Program-made: the position numbers and the translations under genes
Shown: positions 47,522 to 59,480 of the stretch, piece after piece
Numbering within the stretch: the stretch's first letter is position 1
Layout of the letters: every line of letters begins with the position of its first letter
Notes under the pieces: generated by a model
What the model was told of the DNA's origin: nothing
The model's input: only the letters and a program-made list of their open reading frames with translations
Databases searched by the model: none
Assembly (NCBI GenBank): GCA_963969345.1
Contig: OZ017768.1
Coordinates: forward strand, 1,550,001 to 1,614,000
Direction: 5' to 3'
Source of the DNA: Turbatrix aceti
Taxonomy: Eukaryota > Nematoda > Chromadorea > Rhabditida > Panagrolaimidae
DNA: 64,000 nt

Positions 47522-49505
47522 CGACACTTTTACACAAAACTAGGATAAAAATAGATACGTAGAAAAAAAGCAGCAAAACGAGGTTAAAAAACCTTATTGA
47601 TTGACCACAGCGTCGAATGCTAGTGAGTTTGCGAGACGACTACACGCCGGCGTTCGTGTTTTTTTGTCGGCTAAAAACCAGCCGAGCGCACGCGCACTTA
47701 CTTTCTCTCGTCGTCCCGACCCTCCGCAGGACTGTGCATGGTTTCACACTATTTCTCTTCCACTTTTTGACAGCCAGACGGACAGGAAGCCAATTACATG
47801 CGCACCCGCTTATGTGTGTGCATGCGAGCAAAAAGTCAACCTTTTTTTTCCAATGAATTTTTTTTTCTGCGCCGGTCGACGGTCGCTCCGGTCGCCGCCC
47901 GGCCGCGGTGATAAATGTCTTTCTTCTTTTTTATGGTCGTTCTGCAACGGTATTTTTTACTGTAATTCCGGGGTTGATTGTAAGCATTTGTGTAGAAAAT
48001 ATTAAAATTAAAAAAAAAAAATTTTATGCACCCACGTTGCATTATGAGGACTCATTATATTTAATTTGCACTAATGATTTCATTTTTTTAAATATTTATG
48101 TCCTTTTTTTCTGTTAGTCTTTGTTCTTTTTTCTCAAACTATTCTACTTTTTTTTCTTTCAGTCCCTTTTTTATAACTGTATAATTAGTAAAATTACAAA
48201 TTGCTAATTGATGTAGTAATTGATTTTAAGAATGGAACCGTTTTCCGCTTTTTAGTCCATGACAAATTTTTTGGACGCACTCAACTTTGTGGCGTAATCA
48301 AATTACGATCAAATGGCCAACTAACTGGCAAGCAAATATAATAAATAGTTAGTTTAGTTTACTAACAGACATAAAACAATGCGTTAGACATGTGATTTTG
48401 CCCACCTGTGTGTGGCTGATATTTGTTATTCTTTGAAACAAGAAAAAAAGCTGTTGTTGAAGTTTATGTGTTTTAGTGCCAAACGTTTGTGTAACAAAAA
48501 TGTCGTAAAAACGTCAAAAATCGTTTTCGTGAACGTTACTTTTGGTGGAAAAGGGTGTAAAAAATGCCGTGCACTCAAAGTAACAACAAAATATTTATAA
48601 TATTCAAAATTATATTTATCGTAACGTACACTAACAAAAGTAAAGTAACCTTGAAAAAAGACAAATGCTACTCTTACAAAAAAATTACACAATAATAACA
48701 AAGTTCGAATATTGCTGATATGAAACGTAATATATCATTTACAAATATTACTTTTAACATATATGTATCTAGTATTATACGTATCAGTAACATCAGTTTG
48801 TGGATGTTACTCTTATATTGACAATAGTAACTATGTTTGTTTTTATGTTCGAACAACTTGAAATGTTATTTGTTCAAGTGACACAATTACTGCTTGTCCC
48901 CTTTTCGCCCACCCTTCTTTAAAATTGATCTCTTTCGGTCTCGTAGTAGCTTTATTTAGTCTAGACAACGTGCACATCTGTGTAACCTCCCCCCTTTTAA
49001 AATATACCCCTTTTGTCAAATTATTCATTGTGTTCCGTTATTGTTTGTTTTTTTCGTTTTTCTTCTTCCTCGTTTTTTTCTCGTGTCCACGGGTGGTTGG
49101 CGGGTGAACTTAGTTAGCCTGGTCTCGAAAAAGAAGGACTAGGCTGTTTTGTTTTGTTGCCTTCTTTGACTGCGTGGAAGGCACACGCAGTCCATTTTTT
49201 TGCCTTTTTTTGTTTTGAAAGAATTTTCTCGAAGAACTGTTACTTTCGTTCGAGAGACTGTTTGCTGGAACCAGCCGGTTGGTTCGTTGGTTGCCATCGA
49301 GGCTGTTGCCATCGAGTCTGTACGGCGCAACATTCATTTGTATTGTGATTGTCTGTACAGTTGTTGGGTTGGTTCACTCAACGCGGCTTAGTCGCCACCT
49401 GTAAATTAGCTATTTATGTATTTAATTTACACCGCTTATTCTTAGGGACCTCGATACAGCTCTAGTTGCTGCCGCCGGTGCCGCGCGCTTGTTGTGTGTT
49501 GTGTG
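47522..49505. other. Intergenic, upstream of TMEM164
   Basis: AT-rich. 48520-48840 repeats GTAAC / GTTAC words (for example GAACGTTACTTTTGG, AAAGTAAAGTAACC). No exon supported. Confidence 0.5.
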
Positions 49506-50043
49506 CAGAGTTGTTCGATGCTCACCAAATTGCTCCTGCTCACTGCTCGCTCCTGCTCAGCTCACGAGCGCGAGCGGAGCGAGCGCGAAAAATTGGAGTG
49601 CTCAATGAGCATGAGCAGAGCGAGCACGAAAAATTGAATTGCTCAAAGAGCGTGAGCAGAGCGAGCAAGAGAAATTTTTAAAATGAGCACTGCTCACTAT
49701 AAATTTAGTGCTACAAATACTAAAATACTGGTAATTTCGACCAAAAACACGATGTTGGGGGTATCTCCAAGGAGTATACGGTCTTTCTTTTAGTGAGGAA
49801 CTGAATTTTGGCTCAAAATTCACTTTTTTTGTGTGAGCCATGTTCGCTCATTGCTCGCTCTTGCTCAACTCACGAGCGTGAGCAGAGCAAGAGCAAAGGA
49901 TCTGAGAATAAAAGAGCGCGAGCGGAGCGAGCGCGTAAATTTTAGGAACTCAAAGAGCATGAGCAGAGCGAGCACGGAAAATTGAATTGCTCAAAGAGCG
50001 CGAGCAGAGCGAGCGCTGAAAATTGTCGAATTGAACAACTCTG
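49506..50043. mobile_element. Non-autonomous hAT-type element, GAGCGAGC-rich
   Basis: Ends are CAGAGTTGTTC and GAACAACTCTG, flanked by the exact 8-base duplication GTTGTGTG (49498-49505 and 50044-50051). Both subterminal regions are arrays of GAGCGAGCGCGAAAAATT / GAGCATGAGCAGAGCGAGC units, at least six copies in total, around an AT-rich core of about 150 bases. There is no coding capacity. It ends about 115 bases upstream of the TMEM164 start codon. Confidence 0.9.
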
Positions 50044-50164
50044 GTTGTGTGGCACAACGCGGCAGTCGTCGTCGTCTCCTCTCCTTGCCGTGTCCTGTCC
50101 TCTTCTCTTCTGGCAGTTTGTATACTCCAATCGATTCTAAAATAATAGTACAGCCTTACAACAA

Positions 50165-51690
50165 ATGACAAGCATCGTTGGATGGCTTTATCGCGTGGCC
50201 GTCGATGGCGTTGACCATTCGCTGGAAGGAAACGGTGGACCGGACTGTGTCAATGTAAGTTATCTTTTTTATGGAAACCATAAAACTGCTTTTTATGTGT
50301 TTTGAAATTTCTTTTTTTACGAAAAAAGAAGTCAATCACACTCTTTTTATCGCTTTGTGATGTGGCAAAATTGCGGAGAAGTGAATCACAAAGTCGTTTT
50401 TATTTTTATTGTTGTTGTATTTTGACATGCATTTTTTTATTTGCAGCTACTGTGTAAAAATATTTATTTGACAGGGAGCAATTATTGCACCTTTGGCACA
50501 ATGCAAGGTGCAAACTAAGGCACAAAAAATTAGCAAATATTTTTTTGTTAAAGATCAAAAAACAAAAAACTGCTTAGAGCGAAGTTTGAATCATGGATCG
50601 ACGTACAGTAATTTTTTTGTTCGCAATGGAACAAACAAAATGTTTTTTATTAATAAAAAAATCTAATTACATTGCGAATGATTGCTTATCTCAGTTTTGT
50701 ATGCTGAGTGTAAAAATGGCACAAAATTACGTCATTTGAACTCATTTTTCAAATTTCAACCACTTCACTTTTCCAATCCCAAAAACCACTCCAATTTTTT
50801 CAGTTCATTCCCATATGGCAACGGATACTCGAAACACTCGTCTTTCTACCGCTCTCTGTCTACGTAGCCTACATAGCATGGCCATACCTGGAATGGCCGA
50901 GTTTTTCTGGCCAAAAAAATGTCCCTCCCCCACAACCACCTTTACCCACTCCCGACAACGTCGTCGACGTTGCCGTCGATCCAATTCCCGGTGCCGACCG
51001 TCAGTTATCTCTTTACCGTAAAATTTATGCATGCGTATTTGCCATTGAGTTAACGTATAAGTACGTTTCGCGTACGGCTATCTTTCTGCTTAATCCATGC
51101 CATATTGCTACGAGTTTTCAATTATTTCTCCTTTCCATGGATAGCAGCGATCGAAGGGTTACACAGTTATTTCGATTTCAACTCTACCTAATGCCGGGTG
51201 CTATTTTTGCATTACTTTTTCCCATTCTTAATACACGCATTGTAAGTACCGTAGTCTGATAATGTTTGTTATTTGGTGATTGTTTGTATTTCAGTTACCA
51301 GGCGAGATAATCACTTACTTTCTCCAACACGTTTTCATCGTAACCACTCCACTCTACATGATGGCACAAGGCGGAAACTTCCAACCCGAAAGCTACCATA
51401 ACGTGGCGTGGCCTGCTTTTGCCATGTCTATAATTGTCATTTATCATTTTGTGATTCTGCAAGGCGCTGCACTCTACACTTCTGTGAATCTCAATTGCAT
51501 ACTGTGCCCGGCAGTCAGTGATCCTCTGCATAATAGATTCTGGCGAATTGCAGCGTTCGGGCATCAGTGTGCGCTCGTGCCAATTTTGGCAAAATACTAC
51601 GTCAGCATTGGCACGTCGTGGCTCAGACAACAGCAACAACGCCTTCAACAGCTCGAAATGCTGGAAACAGAAGCGAAAAAGTGTGATTGA
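50165..51690 (+). CDS. TMEM164: TMEM164-family membrane protein
   Basis: Exons 50165-50254, 50804-51241 and 51295-51690, 307 residues. The start matches the family (GWLYRVAVDGVDHSLEGNGGPDC). Several hydrophobic segments follow. The conserved core is LLNPCH with C129, then FALLFPILNTR, YFLQHVF with H188, and NLNCILCPAVSDPLHNRFWR near the C terminus. The mammalian protein is reported as an ER acyltransferase that makes polyunsaturated ether phospholipids, using the cysteine of NPC and a conserved histidine; both are present here, so activity is plausible. A long second exon in an inconspicuous frame encodes the middle half of the protein. It converges with the guanylyl cyclase gene (460 bases between stops). 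Confidence 0.93.
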
Positions 51691-52150
51691 TTGACTGACA
51701 GATTTTTTAGTCTTTTTTTTTGAAATTTGCCGATAGGGCAAATGTGCAAGCTACACGGAGAGAAGGAAGCTTGCGCTTTTATTAGAAAGCGTGGTGGCTT
51801 TTTTTCAAATTAAAAAAATTATCAAAAATTCAAAAAAGAAATTTTGATACTCTCGACGCGAAAAAATTGGGAGGGGGTTTTTGAAAATCAGCGATGCGTG
51901 CGCGTTTTTGCTGATTCTCAGCACGAAATCGACGAAACAGTTTTTGTATCGTAATTGAGATACAGTTCCATTTTTGATAACTTTCCACAAGTTCTTGTTC
52001 ATTCTGAATTTTCTGATCTCTTGAAAAACCAAATTTCCTATTTTTCACCAAATTTTTTTTCCAAACACCACACAAGCTTCCTTCCATTATTTACATGTAA
52101 CTATAATATACTTTGTTCAACAATCTATACACCCGGTTAAAAAATATAAT

Positions 52151-54517
52151 TTATTGAATTGAAATCGTCGAAGAATAAGGCGAAGAATTCGCTGAAGAAT
52201 AACCAATCGAAAACGCGGTCGAAGTGTTCCCAGTCGAAGTTGTCTGCTCTTCGGGTGGAATCAAAAACCAAGTAGTCATGATTCCCTTGCCTTTGATCTC
52301 GGTTTCCATCGGTCCTTCAAATTTATACGGTTCCGCGTCGTTGTACTTCGTCACGTAGTCGTACGTCGTCGATGAAACGTGAATCCGACCCGGTTGGCCA
52401 CTGGATTCCATCCGACTCGCCGTGTTTACGGTATCGCCGAAGAGACAATACCTCGGCATCGCGAGTCCGACGACACCTGCCACACAGGGACCTGTATGAA
52501 GGCCGACTCGAATCCTGGTCAGGTAGTTGGGCTTGTGGCATGGCACGACGAACTTTCCCTGGCTGACGATAGCGAGAGCTAGGTCGACGATTTCGACAGC
52601 GTGTCGATTTCCGTTTCTTCGAGGAAGGCCACTGACCACCATATAAGCGTCGCCGATGGTTTCAACCTTGTAGACGTCTCGGTTCATCACGATCGCGTCA
52701 AAGGTGGTGTACAGGCGGTTTAGGAAGTCGACTACCTGGAAGATCAGTTTTTTATAACGACTTTTGATTTAACTGTCATATTTTCAAAATCAGTAATTTA
52801 TTTTTTTTAAATAAAAAATTTCTAAATTCATAAAAATTAAATAAAATAATTTTTAATTAAAAAATCATAATTAATAAAATTTGTAATTAAAAAATTTAAA
52901 TTTAATTAAATTTTTAATTAAAAAATTGATGTTTTAAATTTTTTTAAATTTTACATTTTTTAAAACTTTTTTGTGTGTATAATCAACTCACCTGATGCGG
53001 AGTAGATTCAGAACAAAGCTTCGTAAATCCAACAATATCCGAAAAAAATATCGTAACCGAATCATAATATTCAGATTCTGCACAATGATTTTTCTTGAGT
53101 TGTTCGACGATTGTTGGGGGTAGCATACGGTAGAGCAGCATATCAGATCGTTCCTTCTCAGCTGCCAATTCCTGTGTCCGGATGGCAACTTGGATTTCCA
53201 AGCCTAGAGCGTGGCTTTCCATTGCTAAAATTTTTAACACAAAAATTATTTTTGTGTTTGAAAAAAAAAATTGTCAGACCATTAAAAACGTGTTCCATAA
53301 GCGTACCCGAAGGCAGAGATTTATTGATGACACTTTTGATCTCATCAAGCCCCGGTCGATCGTCGGGATTGGCATTCCATCCTTGGGTGACGATTTTAAC
53401 AAGGTAAGGACAAAGTTCCTTGGACTGACAACCCCGGCCGAACTCGCTGACATCCGTATCACTGGTACACGTGGCCAACAGACGAGCTAGCAACTTTTCG
53501 ACCCGTTCTTGGAGATTGTATACGTCATACGCATGGCAGAAGGTGAAAATCTCAGATGCAATGATTGAGAAGGAATACACATCTCCGCTCTGACTGCCGA
53601 CACGGTCGTCATACCGTAATTCAGGTGCGCGATAGACAAGATATTTCGCAGGTATGCGTTCGGTCGCTCGCAGTGCCGTTGGGCCGTAGAGTGAGAGTTT
53701 GACTTGAAACCTGTCGTCGACAAGGCATTCTCGTGCCGTCAAACGTCCATGATATCCGATTTCGGGCGTGTTATGGAGGTACGATAGGCCAAGGGCAATG
53801 TCGCGGAGCAGTGAGCTGACAAAAAATCCGTCGAATTGGTAGGGGGAGTATGTTATGATGTCCTGGAAAGGAAAAAGGTCCGTAAAAACAAAAACGATAA
53901 TTTTACGATCAAATTTCAATTTTTTTCAAAATCGTATTTATTTGCATTTTTTTTTATTTGCACATTGTTTAATACCCCAGTGTTATCAGTATTTTTGAAA
54001 AATTACCAGCAACAACAAAAAAACTCACGCTTACACTTCCTCGATCACAGTACTTCCAGATAGTCATAACAACCTGTCCTCCGTCCAGACACATTCCGAT
54101 AAACCTGCAGACATTGTCGTGTTCTGCTGTTCTCATAGCCTGAATCTGTGCGTAGTCTTCCTTTTTCAAAACCAGGGAATGTGCCGAAATATAATACTTC
54201 TTTGCCGCAACTTTCATTCTACCGTAATGAAAATACGAAAAATTGTCAGTATTTTTTTTACTCTTGAATGGAAATCTCGAAGTTAGTTCGGGTTTTGAAG
54301 GTTGGGGCGGATGTTTGAGTTGTTCGTAGAAAATCTGCCAAGACGAGGATTCCAGATTCTGGCGGGCAGAATGGTACCGTCGGGCACTGCTGACGACGAC
54401 GCCTATCATGGAGGCAAGTAGTAGACAGATACACGATAAGATGGCCGTCGCACCAATGACGTGGATGACAACAACGGAATAGAAGTCTCCATTAGTAGTT
54501 GTAGTAGTATCACTCAT
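52151..54517 (-). CDS. Membrane guanylyl cyclase without extracellular domain
   Basis: Exons 54517-54029, 53862-53280, 53224-52992 and 52735-52151, 629 residues. After about 14 residues there is one membrane helix (about 15-42), then a kinase-homology domain (about 90-370) with [12 protein letters not shown] in place of the catalytic HRD loop and no DFG, a pseudokinase as in receptor cyclases. A coiled linker ([20 protein letters not shown]) follows, then the cyclase domain with metal aspartates D420 (FFSDIVGF) and D464 (ETIGDAY), guanine-selecting E460, and [15 protein letters not shown]. It should make cGMP. The usual extracellular ligand domain of about 450 residues is missing, and only about 540 bases separate the ATG from the next gene. 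The stop codon overlaps an AATAAA. Confidence 0.9.
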
Positions 54518-55058
54518 ATTTTGGAGGTGAGACAGAGATGAAGCGTCTATGCGCGGGCTATGAACGTCTACACGACTGAGTAGAACAAGCCGCAGGGTAA
54601 AAAGAAGAAGGGTGCCATTTGCGCATTCAAATTTGTTTCAGTGTTTTAAAATATTTGAGAATGATTATGGTAATTTATTTCTTATGGGGAGATATAACGT
54701 AAAAATTATTACCGTAAAAGCAAAACAATAATTTGATATCACGAAAATTAAAATTCATGTAGAGAATCGCGAACAACTCTCAGCCCGAAAATCCGCAGTT
54801 TTTACAATTCGTGGTGAGACAATGGTGCGTTCGCAAGCAATCACAACTCTCAGCACGAAAATCCAAATTTCGTGTCAAGAACCGTTTTTTACGGTTTTCA
54901 GAACTTGGACTTCTTTTTAAAAGTACAGTACCTAAAAACCAACCCTCATCTTTTGAACGTAATTTCCTAAGCCGTAATTACCGTAAACCTTTTTATTGCA
55001 ACAAATAAATCAAATTACAGCAAACACGTTTTTCTTCGCCGGTTGTGAATGTACCACA
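54518..55058. other. Spacer between guanylyl cyclase and SLC19 genes
   Basis: Contains two copies of the dispersed CTCTCAGCACGAAAATCC / TTCGTGTCAAGAA repeat (54760-54900) and several TACCGTAA words. I searched it on the minus strand for exons of a missing receptor domain and found none. Confidence 0.55.
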
Positions 55059-57473
55059 TCACGATTGTTCCACCGTAACTTCGACGACCTTGGGCTTACA
55101 AAAAACAGCCCTTATTGCCATGATGACTGCAAAGACAATACCCAGGGCCGCAAAATACCCGGAATAAACCCGGAATTGTTGAGTGGCATTGAGTGCCAGT
55201 CCTCGTTTGTCCGCTACCACAAAAGTTAAAATAGTCTGACAGACTAGTGCTATAAAAGTATTGCACCCAAAAACAAAGCTGTATGACGCAGAAGGCAGTT
55301 GATGGGCAATCTGATGACTGGCAGCTGCGATCAGAAAATGATAGACAGAATCCATGCAGAGGTAGAGGATGTAGAGGACGTAGATGTTCCTTGAAAGGGT
55401 CATTGCGCCGATAAAAGTTGAAAGCATGAGTGATGAGACGAGAAATCCACGGTTCGCGTAGAGTTTCCAGTTTATGTTGGTGTATTGCAGGAGAAATGTT
55501 CCGATGGCACCGAGAAGGGTATTGAATGCAAAAACAAAACCGTTGAAATTTGGCTGATTGTCTTTGAGCTAAAAAACATGGAAAAACAGTAAAGAATACC
55601 GTAAAAAGAATACGATAGTTTTACGACCAAAATGGGCAGTTTCTGAAAATCGTGTCAGGAGTAGGGTTCGAACCCCCCCCGTATCGGGTCGAGGACGGGG
55701 GTAGTCGGGGGCAGAGGTGTCGGGGGCGGGGGAATTCTGCCCCCGACGGGGGCAGAAGTCGGCGGGGACGGGGGTAATTGCCCCCGAGTCCTATGAAAAA
55801 TAATAAAAAAAGGTGTCAATTTTATCTTAAAACGAAAACCGAGGCATATTTTGAACAAATTTTTCGTATTTTGCTCTGTTTTTGCCTTTTTGTGTTGTTT
55901 TTGAACGTTTTTCCGCGTTTAACGCTAAATTTTGCTTATTGTCGGGGGCAGAATCTGTCGGGGGCGGGGGTTTTACTCCCCGACGGGGGTCACAAATGGT
56001 CGGGGGCGAGGGTCGGGGGGCCACCCCCGGCTTCACCCCCGCGGGGGCGGGGGGGGGGGGGTTCGAACCCTAGTCAGGAGACATGTGTGTGCATAAAAAC
56101 ACATCTCTCGACACGAAAAACAAAAGTCGTGTCGAGAGTTTTCAACTCTTGTCACGAAAATCTAAATTCGTGTCGAGAATCCGTTTTTTCAAGTTTTCAC
56201 GATTTTCGAGTTTGTTTTAAAAATAATATTACCTGTAAATCAGCCCACAGTGTTTGAACGTAATTTCCAATCTGATAAATTCCACAGGAAGCTAGTGCCC
56301 ACCATAACGACCACATCCTGACCGTTTGATTTGTTCGAAACACCGAAACATGTTGCCATAATTCTTTTAAAAAAGTTCTATCACCTGGCCTAACAGGTGC
56401 GCCATCTTCACCACCCTTGAGACTGCTTTCCTCGCTGCATTCTGCCGTTTTTCTGTCTTCGATTCCAGGAAAAATGAGTGAAATAACGAGCACGATTGAC
56501 ACCGAGCAAAGCGATATCTTTGCCAGTATCGAATACTGTACATTTAGGATGACCAAAACTTGACCCAAAAAATATGCCATAAATTTTCCTGTCATCCTTG
56601 CTGCACGTGTATATGAGGTAATTTTTTTGTAATGCTTTTTGTCAACGATGGCATAGAGGTAAGAGTAGTAGGCTATTTCTGCCGAAGTCGCGAGACCATA
56701 CGTAACCTGCATGATTTGCATTTGGAATACGGTAGTTCCCCAAACAAGGAGAGACCATGTTGCAATAAGGCTGGTCGCTTCGAGGATGATGATCGGACGG
56801 TAGCGGAGGGCGTCTGTCAGGAAAAATATAGGGATCTGGAATTTTTTGATTTTGTAGAAAAATACCGTTTTTTATAGAAAAATGGTCAAAAAAAATTGAA
56901 AAATGCAATATTTGCATGCAGAAATACCGTAAAAATGGTAGATCCTACAGCAAAAAAATAATAAATGTAAATGGTTCCCATAACAAAAAACGTAAGGTTA
57001 CGTTAATTCACTGAACGTAACAAAATTACGTTCAAAAAAATATTATGCGTCACACCAAATGTAATAAAATTGCGTTCAAAAAACCTTATGCAGCGCACCA
57101 AAAGTAACGTAACAGTGTCGTCCAAAAGTGTGACTACACAGACTGTCAAACAGTCGAAGAAAAAATAATAACATGCACGGGAACACGTGAATAACACCTT
57201 CCCACAGTCCAAACCGTTCAATTTTAAAAAATGCATTTTAAATCCAAATCTCCTCTAGGATCTCATAAAACCCCTCATCCCCTTCAACCTTACCAAAAAC
57301 AGCAGATATGAATACGTCCAATATGGATAAATCTGACTGGATATCACGGCATTGGTAAAGTTTTTATAATCCGACTCCAGGTATGGCGTGAGAAATGGCG
57401 TTAGAGGGCGAAATTCCTTGACAACGCCGTAGATGCAGACAAGGGCAGTCGTAATCTTCCAGCGGTTCAGCAT
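55059..57473 (-). CDS. SLC19-family folate/thiamine transporter
   Basis: Exons 57473-57294, 56835-56233 and 55568-55059, all phase 0, 430 residues with about 12 hydrophobic segments. SLC19 members are plasma-membrane carriers of the major facilitator type: reduced folate carrier or thiamine transporters. Family signatures are KEFRPLTPFLTPYL near the start (K-E-x-R-P-x-x-P-x-L-T-x-Y-L), QIYPYWTYSYL, FFLTDALRYRP and ATSAEIAYYSYLYA. The central loop (about 205-245) is polar with EDRKTAECSEESSLKGGED. I cannot say whether folate or thiamine is the substrate. Intron 2 holds a 409-bp hAT-type element. It lies upstream of the cyclase gene on the same strand. Confidence 0.93.
55664..56072. mobile_element. 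Non-autonomous hAT-type element, GGGGGC-rich
   Basis: Ends are TAGGGTTCGAAC and GTTCGAACCCTA, flanked by the exact 8-base duplication GTCAGGAG (55656-55663 and 56073-56080). Both subterminal regions repeat TCGGGGGC / GCCCCCGA words many times; the core is AT-rich and non-coding. It is inserted in intron 2 of the SLC19 gene, within a CTCGACACGAAA-type repeat. Confidence 0.9.
56095..56215. repeat. CTCGACACGAAA dispersed repeat
   Basis: TCTCGACACGAAAAAC, GTCGTGTCGAGAG, CTTGTCACGAAAATC and TTCGTGTCGAGAATCC lie in alternating orientation and can form hairpins. This is the clearest copy of the family in the window. Confidence 0.6.
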
Positions 57474-57800
57474 GATAACTGTCTACCAAGCGTGATAAAT
57501 CGTGTTAGTGTCTTGTTTTTTTCGAGTCCATGTGAAACAGTGGCAACCAGCGGGAAGGAAGGAAAGGAGAAAAGAACAAGCATGCAGTCAGTCGCCTGGC
57601 AGTAAAATCGAATTTTACTAGCTGATCGTTTCCGTCGCCACTTGATTTTGCTCTGGCGTTGTGTCCGTTGCGCCAGGGATCTTTCGGGTTCGTTTTTCCA
57701 AGGTTCGCTTTTGTCATCAAAAATTTTTCTCTCCCGTTTTTTCATCCGTATTTTTTTTCTTCCGGTTTGCTTTGATTTTTGTCTTTCAGCAGTAATCAAC
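57474..57800. promoter_or_regulatory. Divergent region, SLC19 / rpn-11
   Basis: About 330 bases lie between divergent start codons. A TTTGTCTTTCAG acceptor at 57778-57789, 11 bases before the rpn-11 ATG and with no coding exon upstream, fits spliced-leader trans-splicing of rpn-11. Confidence 0.5.
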
Positions 57801-59076
57801 ATGGAACGCTTCCTTCGTCTCGGCACCCTCGGCAGCAACCTGGGCTCCACAACTCCCATGGACTCAAACATGGTCGATACCTCGGAGACCGTGTACATCT
57901 CATCGCTTGCCCTCCTCAAGATGCTCAAGCACGGACGTGCCGGTGTCCCGATGGAAGTCATGGGTCTGATGCTCGGGGAATTCGTCGACGAGTACACTGT
58001 CAACGTCATCGACGTCTTTGCCATGCCTCAGTCTGGCACGGGAGTCTCCGTCGAGGCTGTTGATCCTGTTTTTCAAGCCAAGATGCTCGACATGCTCAAG
58101 CAGACAGGTTGGTTTCAAGGGATTCATTTTCGGGTAGAATGTTTGATTTTTTGCTGATTTAGGCCAAAAAATAGAATTTTTTGAGGTTTTTATGTTCCTA
58201 AAAACGATTTTGGTGTTTTTGAGGCCAAAAATTTGTTTTGGAATTTGAAAACATCAAAATGTCAATTTAAACACAATTTTACCATAAAAACGGAAATACT
58301 GTAAAATTTTTTAGGCCGCCCGGAAATGGTCGTCGGCTGGTACCACTCTCACCCCGGCTTCGGCTGCTGGCTCTCCGGCGTCGATATCAACACCCAGCAA
58401 TCCTTCGAAGCGCTCAGCGACCGGGCTGTCGCCGTCGTCGTCGATCCCATCCAATCCGTCAAGGGCAAGGTTGTCATCGATGCCTTCCGCACGATCAACC
58501 CCCAGACCGTCGCCCTCGCTGTCGATGCCCGTCAGACGACTTCCAACCTTGGACATCTCCAAAAACCTGCTGTTCAGGCAATGATTCATGGCTTGGGTCG
58601 TCACTACTACTCGATTGCCATCGCCTACCGTACCCATGATCTCGAACAGAAGGTTGGTTTTGTTTTTGCGTTTGGAAACGATTGAAAAAGGTTTTTCGTT
58701 TTGGGAATTGACCATAATCTTTTTTTGTGCTGGGAAACGATCGTAACCAATTTTCGTGCCAAGAAATCACCCATACCGTATTTTCCAGATGCTACTGAAC
58801 CTCAACAAGCAAAGCTGGATGGAATCCCTGCAACTTCAAAACTTTTCAACCCACTGCAAGGGCAACACCGACACCGTCGATCGCATGCTCAAACTCGCAA
58901 TTGCCTACAAAAAATCACTTGAAGAAGACGAAAAGCTTACCGATGAACAAAAAGCTATCAAAAATGTCGGCAAACAAGATCCCAAGCGCCATCTCAACGA
59001 GACGGTCAACAAGATGCTCGCTGACAACATTGTTCAGAATCTCGCTTCGATGCTCGACACGACTGCCTTCCAGTAG
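57801..59076 (+). CDS. rpn-11: 26S proteasome lid deubiquitinase RPN11 (PSMD14)
   Basis: Exons 57801-58107, 58315-58652 and 58789-59076; 310 residues, the same length as the human protein. It is a zinc metalloprotease of the 19S lid that removes ubiquitin chains en bloc from substrates being degraded. The JAMM motif is intact: H113, H115, S123 and D126 in [14 protein letters not shown], with glutamate in the MPN strand ([14 protein letters not shown]). [13 protein letters not shown] and [12 protein letters not shown] are near-invariant family segments. Two introns use GTTGGT donors. LDAH follows on the same strand 404 bases after the stop. Confidence 0.97.
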
Positions 59077-59470
59077 TCGAATCTGGGTGTTTTGTCAGGT
59101 GTCACTGATGGTGGTTTTCTTTTCGGTTTTTCCTTTGTTGTCGCCAATTTTTTTCTTATTTATTCTCCAATTTTTTTTGTTTGGCTGATGATGTGTTACT
59201 GTAATGTTATCATGTGATTGATGATAAATAATGAAAAGTTCTATGGGGGATGGTTGGGGGAGGTTAAATTTGATGGTTGTGTGCCGTGAAATATTTGAAA
59301 ATTCAGATTTTTTGGCAAAAAAATCGAACTTTTTGATTCCAAAAGTGCGCGCAACATGCGAATCTTCCACACACTCGGGCTTCATATCGGTCTCAAGTGG
59401 AATATTTTTTTCTTCTCATTTTGTTTCAAAAATGCATTTTTGAACGACTTTATTTATTTTTCTTTTTTTT

Positions 59471-59474
59471 GCAG
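59471..59474 (+). promoter_or_regulatory. Candidate trans-splice acceptor of LDAH
   Basis: TTTTTTTTGCAG ends six bases before the LDAH start codon with no coding exon upstream. Together with the close same-strand upstream gene rpn-11 it suggests an operon-like pair, though the gap is longer than the roughly 100 bases typical of nematode operons. Confidence 0.45.
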
Positions 59475-59480
59475 CCCTCG

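Noticed and set aside
56011..56060. GC-rich coding exon in SLC19 intron 2
   Set aside because: The GC-rich, proline/glycine-encoding frames are the reiterated GGGGGC words of a hAT-type MITE.
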